Assembly (NCBI GenBank): GCA_051861445.1
Contig: JBHYCS010000009.1
Span: 62,001 to 126,000, forward strand
Origin: Parasediminibacterium sp051861445
Lineage (GTDB): Bacteria; Bacteroidota; Bacteroidia; Chitinophagales; Chitinophagaceae
Reading direction: 5' to 3'
Length of the DNA stretch: 64,000 nt
The position numbers were made by a program, and so were the translations under genes. Every line of letters starts with the position of its first letter. The first letter of the stretch is position 1. Of the stretch, positions 9,216 through 17,732 are shown one piece after another. Under the pieces are notes generated by a model that saw only the letters and a list, made by a program, of their open reading frames with translations, was not told the DNA's origin and searched no databases.

Positions 9216-9674
9216 TTAACAACAACCTCCTGTAGTGCTACAGCAACTTGTTTTTTCTTTAACCATAATCAATTTATTGTTATCAATTCCACAAGCATCT
9301 GCTGCTAAACAAGCTGTTTGTAGATTTTGAAGAATAAACTTGTTTTGTATAAATGTTAACCCATACTTGCCAATGGTTTCATTTTGATATTCTACTTCAA
9401 TTTCAGCGTCGGTAATGCCTAATTTTTTTTCAGACAATTCGATGATTTGTAAAAGTTTGGTAGGTTTTAATAAATGGTCTGTATCGTTTGCATTCCACAA
9501 TTGAAAGTTTACTTTTTTGTCGAATCTAATTACGCCACCACAATCAATAAACTTCTTTTCTATTTGTCCAACTTCTGTTACATGAAAATGAGTTGGTACA
9601 GGTGTTCCATTTTCAAGCTCAAACACCACATTTTGTAGGGTGGGTAAAATTTTTTTTATCTCTGATAATTTCAT
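9216..9674 (-). CDS. DUF6428 family protein of the ars operon, Cys-rich tail
   Basis: 152 residues matching the DUF6428 layout: a first half with PVPTHFHVTEVGQ and FIDCGG, then an alpha/beta half. The C-terminus is unusual, ending in TSCCSTTGGCC, with four Cys in the last 10 residues plus Cys residues in TACLAADACG. A vicinal-thiol tail of this kind could bind As(III) and pass it to the exporter; that is inference. It lies between arsR (55 bp upstream) and arsC (27 bp downstream). The 55-bp gap before it contains a second copy of the ArsR operator palindrome. The biochemical function of the family is not known to me. Confidence 0.75.
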   Translation of the reverse strand: MKLSEIKKILPTLQNVVFELENGTPVPTHFHVTEVGQIEKKFIDCGGVIRFDKKVNFQLWNANDTDHLLKPTKLLQIIELSEKKLGITDAEIEVEYQNETIGKYGLTFIQNKFILQNLQTACLAADACGIDNNKLIMVKEKTSCCSTTGGCC

Positions 9675-9696
9675 TGTTTTTATTTATTGTATAAAT

Positions 9697-9713
9697 GCAA
9701 TATTGCGATTAAT
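9697..9713 (-). promoter_or_regulatory. Second ArsR operator-like palindrome inside the ars operon
   Basis: The sequence GCAATATTGCGATTAAT contains the perfect 10-bp palindrome GCAATATTGC (9697-9706). It is almost the same as the operator in front of arsR (10076-10091). It lies between arsR and the DUF6428 gene. A poor -33/-7 pair can be read around it on the minus strand, so it may be an internal regulated promoter. ArsR binding is inferred from the repeated sequence. Confidence 0.5.
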
Positions 9714-9729
9714 GGGTTTAAAAAAATAG

Positions 9730-10056
9730 CTAACAACACTTTTGCTTGGTTGCGTTTATAATTACGTTAGAAAAATAGTTTTGAATAATAGAAAAAGCTT
9801 CTTCATTAATACAATAACAAATGGCTGTTCCCTCAATATTTCCTTTGATTAAGCCAGCATTTTTAAGTTCTTTTAAGTGTTGAGAAACGGTAGGTTGTGC
9901 CAAAGGCAATTCATTTACAATATCGCCACAAATGCAAGTATCTACAGTAAGCAAATATTCTATAATTGCAATTCTTGCAGGATGCCCTAATGCTTTTGCA
10001 ATATTTGCAATTTGGTTTTGTTGATCTGTAAAAAAATCTTTTTTGGTTGCACCCAT
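9730..10056 (-). CDS. arsR: ArsR-family metalloregulatory repressor
   Basis: 108 residues with a winged helix-turn-helix. The recognition-helix region reads LAQPTVSQHLKELKNAGLI. Just before it, VDTCICGDIVNEL has the Cys-x-Cys pair found in As(III)-sensing ArsR proteins, and further Cys are in ICYCI and the terminal KCC. These would bind arsenite and release the operator. It is the first gene of the arsenic operon. An inverted repeat covering the -7 element of its own promoter (10076-10091) fits autorepression. Confidence 0.9.
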   Translation of the reverse strand: MGATKKDFFTDQQNQIANIAKALGHPARIAIIEYLLTVDTCICGDIVNELPLAQPTVSQHLKELKNAGLIKGNIEGTAICYCINEEAFSIIQNYFSNVIINATKQKCC

Positions 10057-10075
10057 ACATCTGCCAACTTAATTA

Positions 10076-10108
10076 ATCGCAATATTACGATAAATATTTA
10101 AAACCAAA
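10076..10108 (-). promoter_or_regulatory. arsR operon promoter with overlapping operator
   Basis: On the minus strand a TTTG (-33; 10108-10105) is followed by 17 bp and TAATATTG (10087-10080), one mismatch from the Bacteroidota -7 consensus TAnnTTTG. The -7 element lies inside the inverted repeat ATCGCAATATTACGAT (10076-10091), which is palindromic but for one base pair. A repressor bound there would block the promoter. The start codon of arsR is 20 bp downstream. Confidence 0.6.
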
Positions 10109-10278
10109 CTCATTTATTGTAAAAGAATTTATAAAAAAGGTATCTGGGAGAAAAAAATCATTTATTCAATAAAAAGAGTTGTAGTATTATATTGTTGAAA
10201 AAACTGCACACATTTTGTACAATATTGTTGTGTTTATTCATTGGCTTGCTAATCTCTTTTATTTCAATTTAGTTTTGT

Positions 10279-12504
10279 ATGAAAAAATATGTAATTGGCA
10301 TTTGGTATAGTTTGCCCATTCAGTTACTGTTTTTACATTTTAGAAAGTACCAAATTTTTTTAGTGTTTTGGTATATTTTATTTGCCACAATTGCTAGTCA
10401 TTTTTTAAATACATACGGTGCTGCCTCTTTGTTTTTGGCACCTGAGTACATGGGTAAAGTAAATATGCTTAGTACGGCAATAGTTGGCATGTCTATTGGC
10501 ATATTTATAATGAGTTGGAATATTACCACCTTTATTTTACACAGTAAATACATTCGGTTTTTGGCCACAACAGCTCAACCTTTTTTAAAATATTGCATCA
10601 ATAATTGTATTATCCCTTTGTTGTTTTTGGTGTATTATTTTATACGAGCTTATCGGTTTGAACGATATGAAGAGTTGAACAATTATGCTACTATTTTTAT
10701 ATTGGTAAGTGGTTTTTTATTGGGATTTTGTTTGGCATTGCTCATTGCGTTTTTTTACTTTTTTTCTGCCGATAAAAGCATTTTCAAAAGTCATAAAAAA
10801 AGCATGTTGGCAGCAAACAAAGCCTATATAGATCAAATTGTAAACAAACCTTTACAAGAAACCAAAACCGAGTTTAGAGTAGATTGGTTTTTAAGTGCTT
10901 TTTTGCACCTACGTAAACCAAGAGATGTAAGGCATTATAGCGAAACTTTTTTAGATGATATTTTTAAGCGTCATCATTTAGCGGCTGTTTTATCTATTTT
11001 TATTGCTTTTATATTTTTAATTGGTGTTGGCTTTTTTTCCGATAACGAAGTTTTTCAGCTTCCAGCAGCAGCAAGTATTACCATACTTTTTGCTATTTTA
11101 ATTGCGGCAGCAGGTGCATTTTCTTTGTTTTTAAAAAGTTGGAGTATTCCTGTTATGCTATTGGTGTATAGCATTTTTAATTATTTATATGTGCATGAAA
11201 TTTTTGATCCAAGAAACAAAGTTTTTGGATTAAACTATTATCCTAAACAAGAAAGACCAGTATATGATATGGCTACTATTCAAGCATTGGCTTGTGATAG
11301 CAATATGCAAAAAGATAAGCTGCGTTTTTTAAATACACTTCAGCTTTGGAAACAACAACAAGAAGAAGAAAAGCCTGTTTTATTCATCATTAATGTAAGT
11401 GGTGGAGGCAGTAGAAGTGCCACATTTACCATGCACACATTACAACTAATAGATAGTGCTTTGCAAGGAAAGCTTCTATCTAAAACAGTTTTAATCAATG
11501 GTGCTAGTGGTGGCATGTTGGGTGCTGCTTATTATAGAGATTTATACTTGGAAAAAATAAACGGCAACAAGCGAATAAATTTATTAGACAAAACATATGT
11601 TCAAGATATTTCTAAAGATTTGCTCAATCCGCTGTTTTCATCTTTTGTTTCAAGAGATATTATTGGCCCTGTTCAAAAATTTTCAGTTCAAAAAAATGAG
11701 TATACAAAAGATAGAGGTTATGCATTTGAACAAAAACTTGGTAGCAATACAAGAGGTTTGTTAGATAAACCTTTATCTGCGTATAAAGATGCAGAATACG
11801 AAGCAAAAATTCCGACCATTATTTTTAATGCAGTTATTAACAAAGATGGTAGAAAAATGATGATTGCTACACAGCCTTTTCGCTTTTTAATGGTTCCTCC
11901 AAAAAGCGATAGCAATAATATTCATCCCGTTCCTGACGCAATAGATTTTAATAGTTTTTTTGCCAAACAAAACGCTACAGACATACGTGTTACAAGTGCT
12001 TTACGCATGAATGCTACATTTCCATATGTATTACCAAATGTATGGCTGCCTACAAAACCCATTATTGATGTAATGGATGCTGGCTTAAGAGATAATTTTG
12101 GACAAGAAACAAGTTTACGATTACTAGCTCATTATAAAGATTGGATGCTACAAAACACCAAAAAAGTAGTGTTGATACAAATTAGAGACCATGCAGAAAC
12201 TAATTGGGAACAAGCAGAACAAAATAACAGTATTGTTAGCTTTTTTACCAAACCATTTGTATTGCTACAAAACAATTGGTTTAAGATGCAAGATTATTAT
12301 CAAACAGATCAAATGACTTATTTGCTAAACAGCTATCAAGGGCATTTGCAAAAAATAAGCTTTCAATATATTCCTGATAAAAACATAAAACCTGCATCGT
12401 TGAGCTTTCATTTAACACAAGCAGAAAAAAATGAAATTGCAGGTTCGCTTTATCATTCGGCTAATAAAGACGCTTTGCAAAATTTAATAAAAATACTTCG
12501 ATAG
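10279..12504 (+). CDS. Membrane-anchored patatin-like phospholipase family protein
   Basis: 741 residues. The N-terminal 330 residues hold about seven hydrophobic segments (for example near 25-45, 70-90, 105-120, 135-160, 235-255, 265-290). The C-terminal 390 residues form a patatin-like hydrolase: a VSGGGSRSA oxyanion segment, the nucleophile Ser410 in NGASGGMLG (G-x-S-x-G) and the partner Asp600 in DAGLRDNFG. Patatins are acyl hydrolases of lipids. A catalytic domain fused to a multi-pass membrane domain suggests action on membrane lipids at the inner-membrane surface. Transcribed alone; substrate unknown. Confidence 0.8.
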   Translation: MKKYVIGIWYSLPIQLLFLHFRKYQIFLVFWYILFATIASHFLNTYGAASLFLAPEYMGKVNMLSTAIVGMSIGIFIMSWNITTFILHSKYIRFLATTAQPFLKYCINNCIIPLLFLVYYFIRAYRFERYEELNNYATIFILVSGFLLGFCLALLIAFFYFFSADKSIFKSHKKSMLAANKAYIDQIVNKPLQETKTEFRVDWFLSAFLHLRKPRDVRHYSETFLDDIFKRHHLAAVLSIFIAFIFLIGVGFFSDNEVFQLPAAASITILFAILIAAAGAFSLFLKSWSIPVMLLVYSIFNYLYVHEIFDPRNKVFGLNYYPKQERPVYDMATIQALACDSNMQKDKLRFLNTLQLWKQQQEEEKPVLFIINVSGGGSRSATFTMHTLQLIDSALQGKLLSKTVLINGASGGMLGAAYYRDLYLEKINGNKRINLLDKTYVQDISKDLLNPLFSSFVSRDIIGPVQKFSVQKNEYTKDRGYAFEQKLGSNTRGLLDKPLSAYKDAEYEAKIPTIIFNAVINKDGRKMMIATQPFRFLMVPPKSDSNNIHPVPDAIDFNSFFAKQNATDIRVTSALRMNATFPYVLPNVWLPTKPIIDVMDAGLRDNFGQETSLRLLAHYKDWMLQNTKKVVLIQIRDHAETNWEQAEQNNSIVSFFTKPFVLLQNNWFKMQDYYQTDQMTYLLNSYQGHLQKISFQYIPDKNIKPASLSFHLTQAEKNEIAGSLYHSANKDALQNLIKILR

Positions 12505-12519
12505 CAAATACAAAATGCC

Positions 12520-12551
12520 ACGCAATTACCTGTATTTACAAGTAATTGCGT
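12520..12551. terminator. Stem-loop between convergent genes (weak terminator)
   Basis: A 10-bp perfect inverted repeat (ACGCAATTAC and GTAATTGCGT) with a 12-nt loop lies 16 bp after the patatin stop and 18 bp before the end of the convergent small gene. No long T tract follows on either side, so termination strength is uncertain. Confidence 0.45.
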
Positions 12552-12568
12552 AGCTTCTAATTTATTAT

Positions 12569-12814
12569 TTACGCAACAAATACATTGCTTGATAAACGTA
12601 CAAGATTATTGCTAATTAAAGATTGTTGACGAACATTTAGTAATTCGTTTTTTAATTGTTTAATCTTGTTTTCGTGTATTTCTACATCTTCAACATTGTT
12701 AACCAATGTATTTATTTTTCGTTCATGAAACTGAATTTTAACTTCTATTAAATCTCTTAAAATTTCGTAGGCTTCATTGGCTGTAAATACACCATCTATC
12801 AATTGTAAGTTCAT
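12569..12814 (-). CDS. Small hypothetical protein downstream of icd
   Basis: 81 residues from the ATG at 12814. A longer frame exists to 12871, but it would run into the icd coding region, so I chose the internal start. The sequence is acidic-basic helical (IKQLKNELLNVRQQS; VEDVEIHENKIKQL) and probably forms a coiled coil or helical bundle. It follows icd by 19 bp on the same strand and is likely co-transcribed. No domain recognised. Confidence 0.6.
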   Translation of the reverse strand: MNLQLIDGVFTANEAYEILRDLIEVKIQFHERKINTLVNNVEDVEIHENKIKQLKNELLNVRQQSLISNNLVRLSSNVFVA

Positions 12815-12833
12815 TTTTGTTGTTTTTATTTTG

Positions 12834-14264
12834 TTATTGACCTTGTGCCATTGAAAAGGCAACTTTTCCATCGAAAGAATATAGATTTTCAGTTTTTATT
12901 ACATCTAATTCCACATCAATTGCTTTAGATAAAATTTCGTTTATTTCTTTATTGTTAATGCTTTCTGTTGCTATAAATCTGCATCTCCAATGGTCTGTAC
13001 AAAATGTTTCTTCAAAACCATTTGGCCAAACTTTTATTCCCCTATTGGTTATCATTTTTAATTGTAGTTGAGGTGTGTTTATTTTCTGTACCACTTCTGC
13101 AAGTTTGTTAGCATCTGTTCCATTCCAATGCACAAAAACATCTACACCATTTAATGCTTTTATAGCAGGTTTTTTGCGTTCATATTTTTTTAATTGTATT
13201 ACACCATTTGGTGGATAAGCTACTTGTTGTAACAATTGTGGTTTGGCTCCTAAATTGGCAATAACAGCATCTGCAAATTCTTTGGTTCCAACTTTTTGTT
13301 TGCTAACACCGTCTTTATAAATATCATAAGTATGAATGCCGTCTTCAAGGGTTTTTAGCCAAGCATTTTGTACTTTCTCTGCTACTTGTGTTTCTCCAAT
13401 ATGGTTTAACATCATAATTGCACCTTGTAATAATCCTGATGGATTTGCAATATTTTGATTGGCTCTTTTGGGTGCAGAACCATGAATGGCTTCAAACATG
13501 GCACACTCTTCACCGATATTTGCCGAACCAGCTAAACCAACCGATCCTGTAATTTGTGCAGCCACATCAGACAAAATATCTCCATACAAATTAAGCATTA
13601 CAATTACATCAAAAGCTTCAGGTGTATCAGCCATTTTTGCAGCACCAATATCAATAATCCAATGTTCGTTTTCTATGGTCGGATATTCTTTTGCTATTTC
13701 TTCAAATACGCTATGAAACAAGCCATCTGTTTGTTTCATAATATTGTCTTTTGTAAAACAGGTTACTTTCTTTCTTCCATAAATTTTTGCAAATTCAAAT
13801 GCATAGCGAATAATTTTTTCACAACCAGGTCTGCTAATAAGCTTTAAACACTGCACCACTTCATCGGTTTGTTGGTGTTCAATTCCTGCATATAAATCTT
13901 CTTCGTTTTCTCTAATAATCACAATATCCATTACAGGATGTTTGGTTTGCACAAACGGGTGTAAACTTCTACATGGTCTTACATTGGCATACAATCCTAA
14001 AAATTTTCTGGTAGTTACATTTAAGCTTTTGTAGCCTCCACCTTGTGGTGTTGTAATGGGTGCTTTTAAGAAAATTTTATTTCTTCGAATGGTATTCCAA
14101 GCTTCATTGTCTATTCCAGACATGTTGCCTGCTAAATACACCTTTTCGCCAACTTCAATTTCCTCAATATTAATTTTGGCTCCTGCTGCTAAAATAATTT
14201 TTAAAGTTGCGTCCATAATTTCTGGACCAATTCCGTCTCCTTTTGCAATGGTTATTGTTTTCAT
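12834..14264 (-). CDS. icd: Isocitrate dehydrogenase (NADP-dependent, long form)
   Basis: 476 residues. The N-terminal 330 residues are the isocitrate/isopropylmalate dehydrogenase fold with GDGIGPEIM at the start, the ITTPQGGG/SLNVTTRK substrate loop, the VIIRENEEDLYAGIE segment, the metal-binding NLYGDILSDVAA and the cofactor loop HGSAPKRANQNIANPSG. About 130 further C-terminal residues match the extra domain of the Rickettsia/Thermus-type long isocitrate dehydrogenases rather than the 415-residue E. coli form. It converts isocitrate to 2-oxoglutarate in the TCA cycle. Divergent from a LysR regulator 83 bp away, which may control it. Confidence 0.88.
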   Translation of the reverse strand: MKTITIAKGDGIGPEIMDATLKIILAAGAKINIEEIEVGEKVYLAGNMSGIDNEAWNTIRRNKIFLKAPITTPQGGGYKSLNVTTRKFLGLYANVRPCRSLHPFVQTKHPVMDIVIIRENEEDLYAGIEHQQTDEVVQCLKLISRPGCEKIIRYAFEFAKIYGRKKVTCFTKDNIMKQTDGLFHSVFEEIAKEYPTIENEHWIIDIGAAKMADTPEAFDVIVMLNLYGDILSDVAAQITGSVGLAGSANIGEECAMFEAIHGSAPKRANQNIANPSGLLQGAIMMLNHIGETQVAEKVQNAWLKTLEDGIHTYDIYKDGVSKQKVGTKEFADAVIANLGAKPQLLQQVAYPPNGVIQLKKYERKKPAIKALNGVDVFVHWNGTDANKLAEVVQKINTPQLQLKMITNRGIKVWPNGFEETFCTDHWRCRFIATESINNKEINEILSKAIDVELDVIKTENLYSFDGKVAFSMAQGQ

Positions 14265-14323
14265 ATTTTTTATTTATTGGGCAAAATTGTAGTGCATTAT
14301 TCATAAGTTTTTATTTATCTTTA

Positions 14324-14338
14324 TAATGATTAGCATTA
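14324..14338. promoter_or_regulatory. Inverted repeat in the icd/lysR divergent region
   Basis: TAATG and CATTA arms with a 5-bp spacer lie 10 bp upstream of the lysR start, in the 83-bp gap shared with icd. LysR regulators often bind such imperfect dyads in front of their own gene and a divergent target. The assignment is inferred from position only. Confidence 0.3.
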
Positions 14339-14347
14339 ATTTATTTT

Positions 14348-15268
14348 ATGAATTACACACTCAATCAATTACAGATATTTTTAAAAGTGGCAGAAACAGG
14401 CAGTGTAACTAAAGCGGCAGAAGAGTTGCACCTTACACAACCGGCCGTTTCTATACAGTTAAAAAACTTTCAAGATCAGTTTGATATCGCATTAACAGAA
14501 GTAGTGGGTAGAAAAATTTATGTAACCGATTTTGGTAAAGAAATAGCTATTGCAGCAGAAAATATTATGCAACAAATACATGCCATTCAGTTCAAAACAT
14601 TGGCTTATAAAAATCAGTTGATTGGTAAATTAAAACTGTCTGTTGTATCTACAGGAAAATACATTATGCCGTATTTTTTATCTGGATTTATGAATCAAAA
14701 TCAGGGCGTTCAGTTGGCAATGGATGTTACGAATAAACAAACGGTAATTGAAAGCTTAGAAAAAAACGAAATCGATTTTGCCTTGGTATCTATTATTCCC
14801 AACGATATGCAAGTAGAACGATTAGATTTATTACTCAACAAATTATACTTAGTTAGTACCAACAATTATGGTTTAAACCAAACACAAACCATTGCTTCTA
14901 TAAAAGATTATCCATTTATTTTTAGAGAAAAAGGATCTGCTACCAGACAAGCCATGGAAGCCTTTTTTGAAAAAGAAAAAATTACTGTTTTTAAAAAAAT
15001 GGAACTCACCTCCAATGAGGCCGTAAAACAAGCTGTTCTTGCCAATCTTGGTTGTTCTATTATGCCATTAATTGGTATAAAAACCGAAATACAAAATAGG
15101 CTTTTATCTATTATTCCTATAGAAAATATGCCTATTGTTACCACTTGGAGTTTAATTTGGCTGAAGGGAAAAAAACATACACCAACAGCATTGGCGTTTT
15201 TAGATTATGTACAAAAAGAAAAGCAAAAAATTGTGGATGATGTATTTAATTGGTACGAAAACTATTAG
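14348..15268 (+). CDS. LysR-family transcriptional regulator
   Basis: 306 residues, the standard LysR length. The N-terminal HTH is clear (LQIFLKVAETGSVTKAAEEL, then HLTQPAVSIQLKNFQ). A periplasmic-binding-protein-like effector domain follows from about residue 90 to 295 (KLKLSVVSTGKYIMPYFLSG). It resembles the CysB/CbbR branch, but the effector cannot be read from the sequence. It is divergent from icd and is followed 71 bp later by pcrA on the same strand. A role in controlling icd is possible but unproven. Confidence 0.88.
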   Translation: MNYTLNQLQIFLKVAETGSVTKAAEELHLTQPAVSIQLKNFQDQFDIALTEVVGRKIYVTDFGKEIAIAAENIMQQIHAIQFKTLAYKNQLIGKLKLSVVSTGKYIMPYFLSGFMNQNQGVQLAMDVTNKQTVIESLEKNEIDFALVSIIPNDMQVERLDLLLNKLYLVSTNNYGLNQTQTIASIKDYPFIFREKGSATRQAMEAFFEKEKITVFKKMELTSNEAVKQAVLANLGCSIMPLIGIKTEIQNRLLSIIPIENMPIVTTWSLIWLKGKKHTPTALAFLDYVQKEKQKIVDDVFNWYENY

Positions 15269-15339
15269 CAATTGTTTTTCGTTTTTCAAACTTATTCACC
15301 ATTGCCAATTCAAATTACAGCAAGCTTATCTTCGCAATT

Positions 15340-17688
15340 ATGCAGGATTATTTAAGTGGATTAAACGAACAACAGTACAAAGCCGTTACACACATGAACG
15401 GCCCTTTAATGATTGTGGCTGGTGCAGGTAGCGGTAAAACAAAAGTGCTTACAACACGTATTGCACATTTAATGGCCAATGGTGTAGATGCTTTTAACAT
15501 TTTGGCTCTCACATTTACCAATAAGGCTGCTGCCGAAATGAAAGAGCGTATTGAACGCATTTTAAATAATAACAATGCTCGTAATTTATACATTGGTACT
15601 TTTCATAGTGTTTTTGCAAGAATTTTAAGGGGAGAAGCTCATAAAATTGGCTACCCTAGCAACTTTACCATTTATGATACCGATGATAGTAGAAGCGTTA
15701 TTAAAACGGTTATCAACGAATTAAATTTAGACGATAAACATTACAAACCCAATATTGTAGGAAGTAGAATTTCTGCTGCTAAAAATGCATTGGTTGGTCC
15801 AGCAGAATATGCATTAGACCATCAATTGGTACAAGAAGATGCTCGTGCAAACAGACCAGCCATAGCTCAAATTTACAAAGCATACGCTGCTCGTTGTTTT
15901 AAAAATGGTGCAATGGATTTTGACGATTTATTGTTAAAAATGTATGAAATATTGCATACGCTTCCTGATGTATTGCACAAATACCAACACAAGTTTAAGT
16001 ATGTATTGATAGATGAGTATCAAGATACCAATGCTGTTCAGTACCAAATTACCAGACTTTTGGCTGCTGTAAACGAAAATATTTGTGTTGTGGGGGACGA
16101 TGCTCAAAGCATTTATAGCTTTAGAGGAGCTACCATTGAAAATATTTTGCGTTTTCAAAAAGATTATGATGATGTACACGTTGTAAAATTGGAACAAAAC
16201 TATAGAAGCACTCAAAGCATTTTAAAAGTTGCCAATCAAATTATCAGCAACAATAAAGGACAAATTCCTAAAGACTTATGGACAGAAAATGTAGCAGGAG
16301 AGAAGATTAAGATTGTTCGTACAATGACGGATAATGATGAAGGAAAATTTGTTGCCGATAGCATTCAAGAACAAAAATTACGCAATCATTATTACAACAG
16401 AGATTTTGCTATTTTATACCGTACCAATGCTCAAAGCCGAGCCTATGAAGAAAGCTTAAGACGAATGGGTATTGCTTACCGCATTTATGGTGGTGTAAGC
16501 TTTTATCAACGTAAAGAAATTAAAGACATGATTGCGTATTTACGCATCATTGTAAATCAAAGAGATGAAGAAGCACTAAAAAGAATTATTAATTATCCTG
16601 TACGTGGAATTGGTAAAACAACCATTGAAAAATTAGGCATCATTGCCAATGAACAAAACATTACCATGTACAATGCTGTAGAACGAGCAGCAGAATTTGG
16701 CTTTAAAGCAGGCACATTAGAGGCGTTACAAAATTTTGTAACGATGATTAAATATTTTCAAAGTTTAGTAACCGATAAAAATGCATACGATGTTGCTGTA
16801 CAAGTAGGTAAACATACCAATTTGGTAAAAGAATTATTTGCCGATAAAACCACCGAAGGTTTAGCTAGATACGAAAACGTGCAAGAATTATTAAACTCTA
16901 TTAAAGAATGGACCGAAAGCCCTGATAATGAAGATGGTGAAGTGGGTAGCAAAAGTTTGGGGGCTTATTTACAACAAATTACGTTGCTTACCGATGCTGA
17001 TGACGATAAAGAAAATGCAGATGTGGTAAAATTAATGACCATACATGCTGCAAAAGGATTAGAATTTGGTTGTGTATTTGTTGGTGGAATTGAAGAAACT
17101 TTGTTTCCTAATTCTATGAGTATTAATACAAGAGAAGAATTGGAAGAAGAGAGAAGATTATTTTATGTAGCTGTTACTAGAGCTAAAGAACGATTATGGC
17201 TTACGTATGCCAATGCTCGTTACAGATTTGGACAATTGGTACAAAACGATCCTAGCCGTTTTTTAGATGAAATGCCAGAAGATTGTTTAGATAAAACCTA
17301 TGCAGGTGGTGGTGCAAGAAATATGGGATTAAACAATATGGGTAGTGCTTTTGAAAGAATGCAACGCCCTGCTTTTCCGTCTAATCAAAATAGACCATCG
17401 GCTGCTCAACAAGCTGAAAAACAATATGGTGCTCCTACAAAACCAAGTTATTTACCTGCACAACCTGTTGCTCCAAAAGTAATTGAACACAAACCATCAA
17501 GCGATTTTGTACCAAGCGATACGAGTAATTTACAAGTAGGGCAACAAGTAGAACATCAAAAATTTGGATTTGGCACCGTTGTAAAAGTGGAGGGTTCTCA
17601 ACACAATCCAATTGCCAATATTCATTTTAAATTAAATGGCGAAAAGAAAATAATGTTGAATTATGCTAAGCTTAGAATTATAGAATAA
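15340..17688 (+). CDS. pcrA: UvrD/PcrA-type ATP-dependent DNA helicase
   Basis: 782 residues from the ATG at 15340; a longer frame begins at 15250 inside the lysR gene but the family N-terminus is MQDYLSGLNEQQYKAV. Superfamily 1A motifs are all present: Q motif LNEQQ, Walker A AGAGSGKT (27-34), LALTFTNKAA, VLIDEYQDTN (motif II), GDDAQSIYSFRGA (III), LEQNYRST (IV), VKLMTIHAAKGLEF (V) and YVAVTRAKERLW (VI). The C-terminal 60 residues form the Tudor-like RNA-polymerase-binding tail (VEHQKFGFGTVVKVEG). It unwinds 3'-5' in repair and in resolving replication-transcription conflicts. Confidence 0.93.
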   Translation: MQDYLSGLNEQQYKAVTHMNGPLMIVAGAGSGKTKVLTTRIAHLMANGVDAFNILALTFTNKAAAEMKERIERILNNNNARNLYIGTFHSVFARILRGEAHKIGYPSNFTIYDTDDSRSVIKTVINELNLDDKHYKPNIVGSRISAAKNALVGPAEYALDHQLVQEDARANRPAIAQIYKAYAARCFKNGAMDFDDLLLKMYEILHTLPDVLHKYQHKFKYVLIDEYQDTNAVQYQITRLLAAVNENICVVGDDAQSIYSFRGATIENILRFQKDYDDVHVVKLEQNYRSTQSILKVANQIISNNKGQIPKDLWTENVAGEKIKIVRTMTDNDEGKFVADSIQEQKLRNHYYNRDFAILYRTNAQSRAYEESLRRMGIAYRIYGGVSFYQRKEIKDMIAYLRIIVNQRDEEALKRIINYPVRGIGKTTIEKLGIIANEQNITMYNAVERAAEFGFKAGTLEALQNFVTMIKYFQSLVTDKNAYDVAVQVGKHTNLVKELFADKTTEGLARYENVQELLNSIKEWTESPDNEDGEVGSKSLGAYLQQITLLTDADDDKENADVVKLMTIHAAKGLEFGCVFVGGIEETLFPNSMSINTREELEEERRLFYVAVTRAKERLWLTYANARYRFGQLVQNDPSRFLDEMPEDCLDKTYAGGGARNMGLNNMGSAFERMQRPAFPSNQNRPSAAQQAEKQYGAPTKPSYLPAQPVAPKVIEHKPSSDFVPSDTSNLQVGQQVEHQKFGFGTVVKVEGSQHNPIANIHFKLNGEKKIMLNYAKLRIIE

Positions 17689-17691
17689 TGT

Positions 17692-17729
17692 TTTTCATCC
17701 GCTTTTCAAAATTGAAAAGCGGATGAAAA
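17692..17729. terminator. Bidirectional terminator between pcrA and FAH genes
   Basis: An 18-bp perfect inverted repeat (17692-17709 and 17712-17729) with a 2-nt centre and T tracts on both sides lies directly between the pcrA stop and the end of the convergent FAH gene. It can serve both transcripts. Confidence 0.85.
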
Positions 17730-17732
17730 TTT

